NCBI GenBank assembly: GCA_030374765.1 | Contig: JARGXX010000058.1 | Coordinates: 1 to 41,610 of the forward strand | Source: Agarophyton chilense | Taxonomy: Eukaryota > Rhodophyta > Florideophyceae > Gracilariales > Gracilariaceae | Length of the DNA: 41,610 nt | Reading direction: 5' to 3' | Shown: positions 41,559 through 41,610 of the stretch, in pieces | Numbering within the stretch: the first letter of the stretch is position 1 | Layout: each line of letters opens with the position of its first letter | Program-made: the position numbers and the translations under genes | The notes under the pieces: generated by a model | What the model saw: only the letters and a program-made list of their open reading frames with translations | Database searches by the model: none | What the model was told of the DNA's origin: nothing

Positions 41559-41610
41559 AGTTGGTTGGAAGAGATGGGTCATCGTCATTGGTATTGACCA
41601 TCGGGTCCAT
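41559..41610 (-). pseudogene. Integrase-chromodomain linker of A3, cut by the window end
   Basis: Read on the minus strand, these 52 bases align without gaps to A2 at about 35643-35696: VNTNDDDPSLPTNS against VNGIDDDQSL-stop-TDS. It is the piece missing upstream of the chromodomain at 8795. The rest of the A3 pol should lie to the right of this window on the minus strand. Confidence 0.7.

Overview
This window is a graveyard of transposable elements from a nuclear eukaryotic genome. The evidence is Ty3/gypsy and Ty1/copia polyproteins, a Tnp2-type and a piggyBac-type DNA transposase, GT-AG intron signatures, and one intron-free C2H2 zinc-finger gene behind a TATA box. Nothing looks bacterial. 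My best guess is a TE-rich alga with compact genes, possibly a florideophyte red alga. That is inference from general character only; I cannot name the species.

Layout. 145-2593 (-) is a broken Tnp2/Transposase_21-like transposase. It faces a broken + strand gene of unknown function (3232-4611) with likely spliced 3' exons up to 4999. 5431-8128 (-) is the leader, Gag and protease of a gypsy element ('A1'), followed by a solo LTR of another family ('LTR-B', 8129-8792). 8793-10680 is the 3' part of a second A-type element ('A3': integrase chromodomain on +, an accessory ORF on -). It is fused to a piggyBac-like transposase fragment (10678-11600, -). The only intact-looking cellular gene is the zinc-finger gene at 13401-14708 (-). 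18160-22130 (+) is a decayed copia element. 22140-28147 (-) is a second gypsy family ('C') with an accessory ORF on the opposite strand. 29309-39282 (+) is a nearly complete A-type gypsy element ('A2') of about 10 kb: LTR, PBS, Gag, PR, RT, RNase H, integrase, chromodomain, antisense ORFs, PPT, LTR. The right end holds a third LTR-A with PBS (40426-40885), a second LTR-B (40894-41558), and 52 bases that match the antisense of the A-type integrase-to-chromodomain linker.

Two results stand out. First, the four flanks of the two inverted LTR-B copies fit together only when exchanged. Swapping them restores two insertion sites with 5-bp target duplications (GAATC/GAATC and AGTCG/AGTTG), a continuous A1 leader and a continuous A3 linker. 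The interval 8793-40893 (about 32 kb) was therefore most likely inverted by recombination between two solo LTRs. Second, three gypsy copies from two divergent families carry a homologous extra ORF on the antisense strand downstream of integrase. In family C it overlaps the integrase end tail to tail. A2 has a second long antisense ORF. These look like a conserved accessory module of this gypsy lineage, function unknown.

Almost every element is dead. The A2 pol is odd: many in-frame stops but almost no frameshifts. All homology statements were made by reading and aligning by eye; no database search was run.
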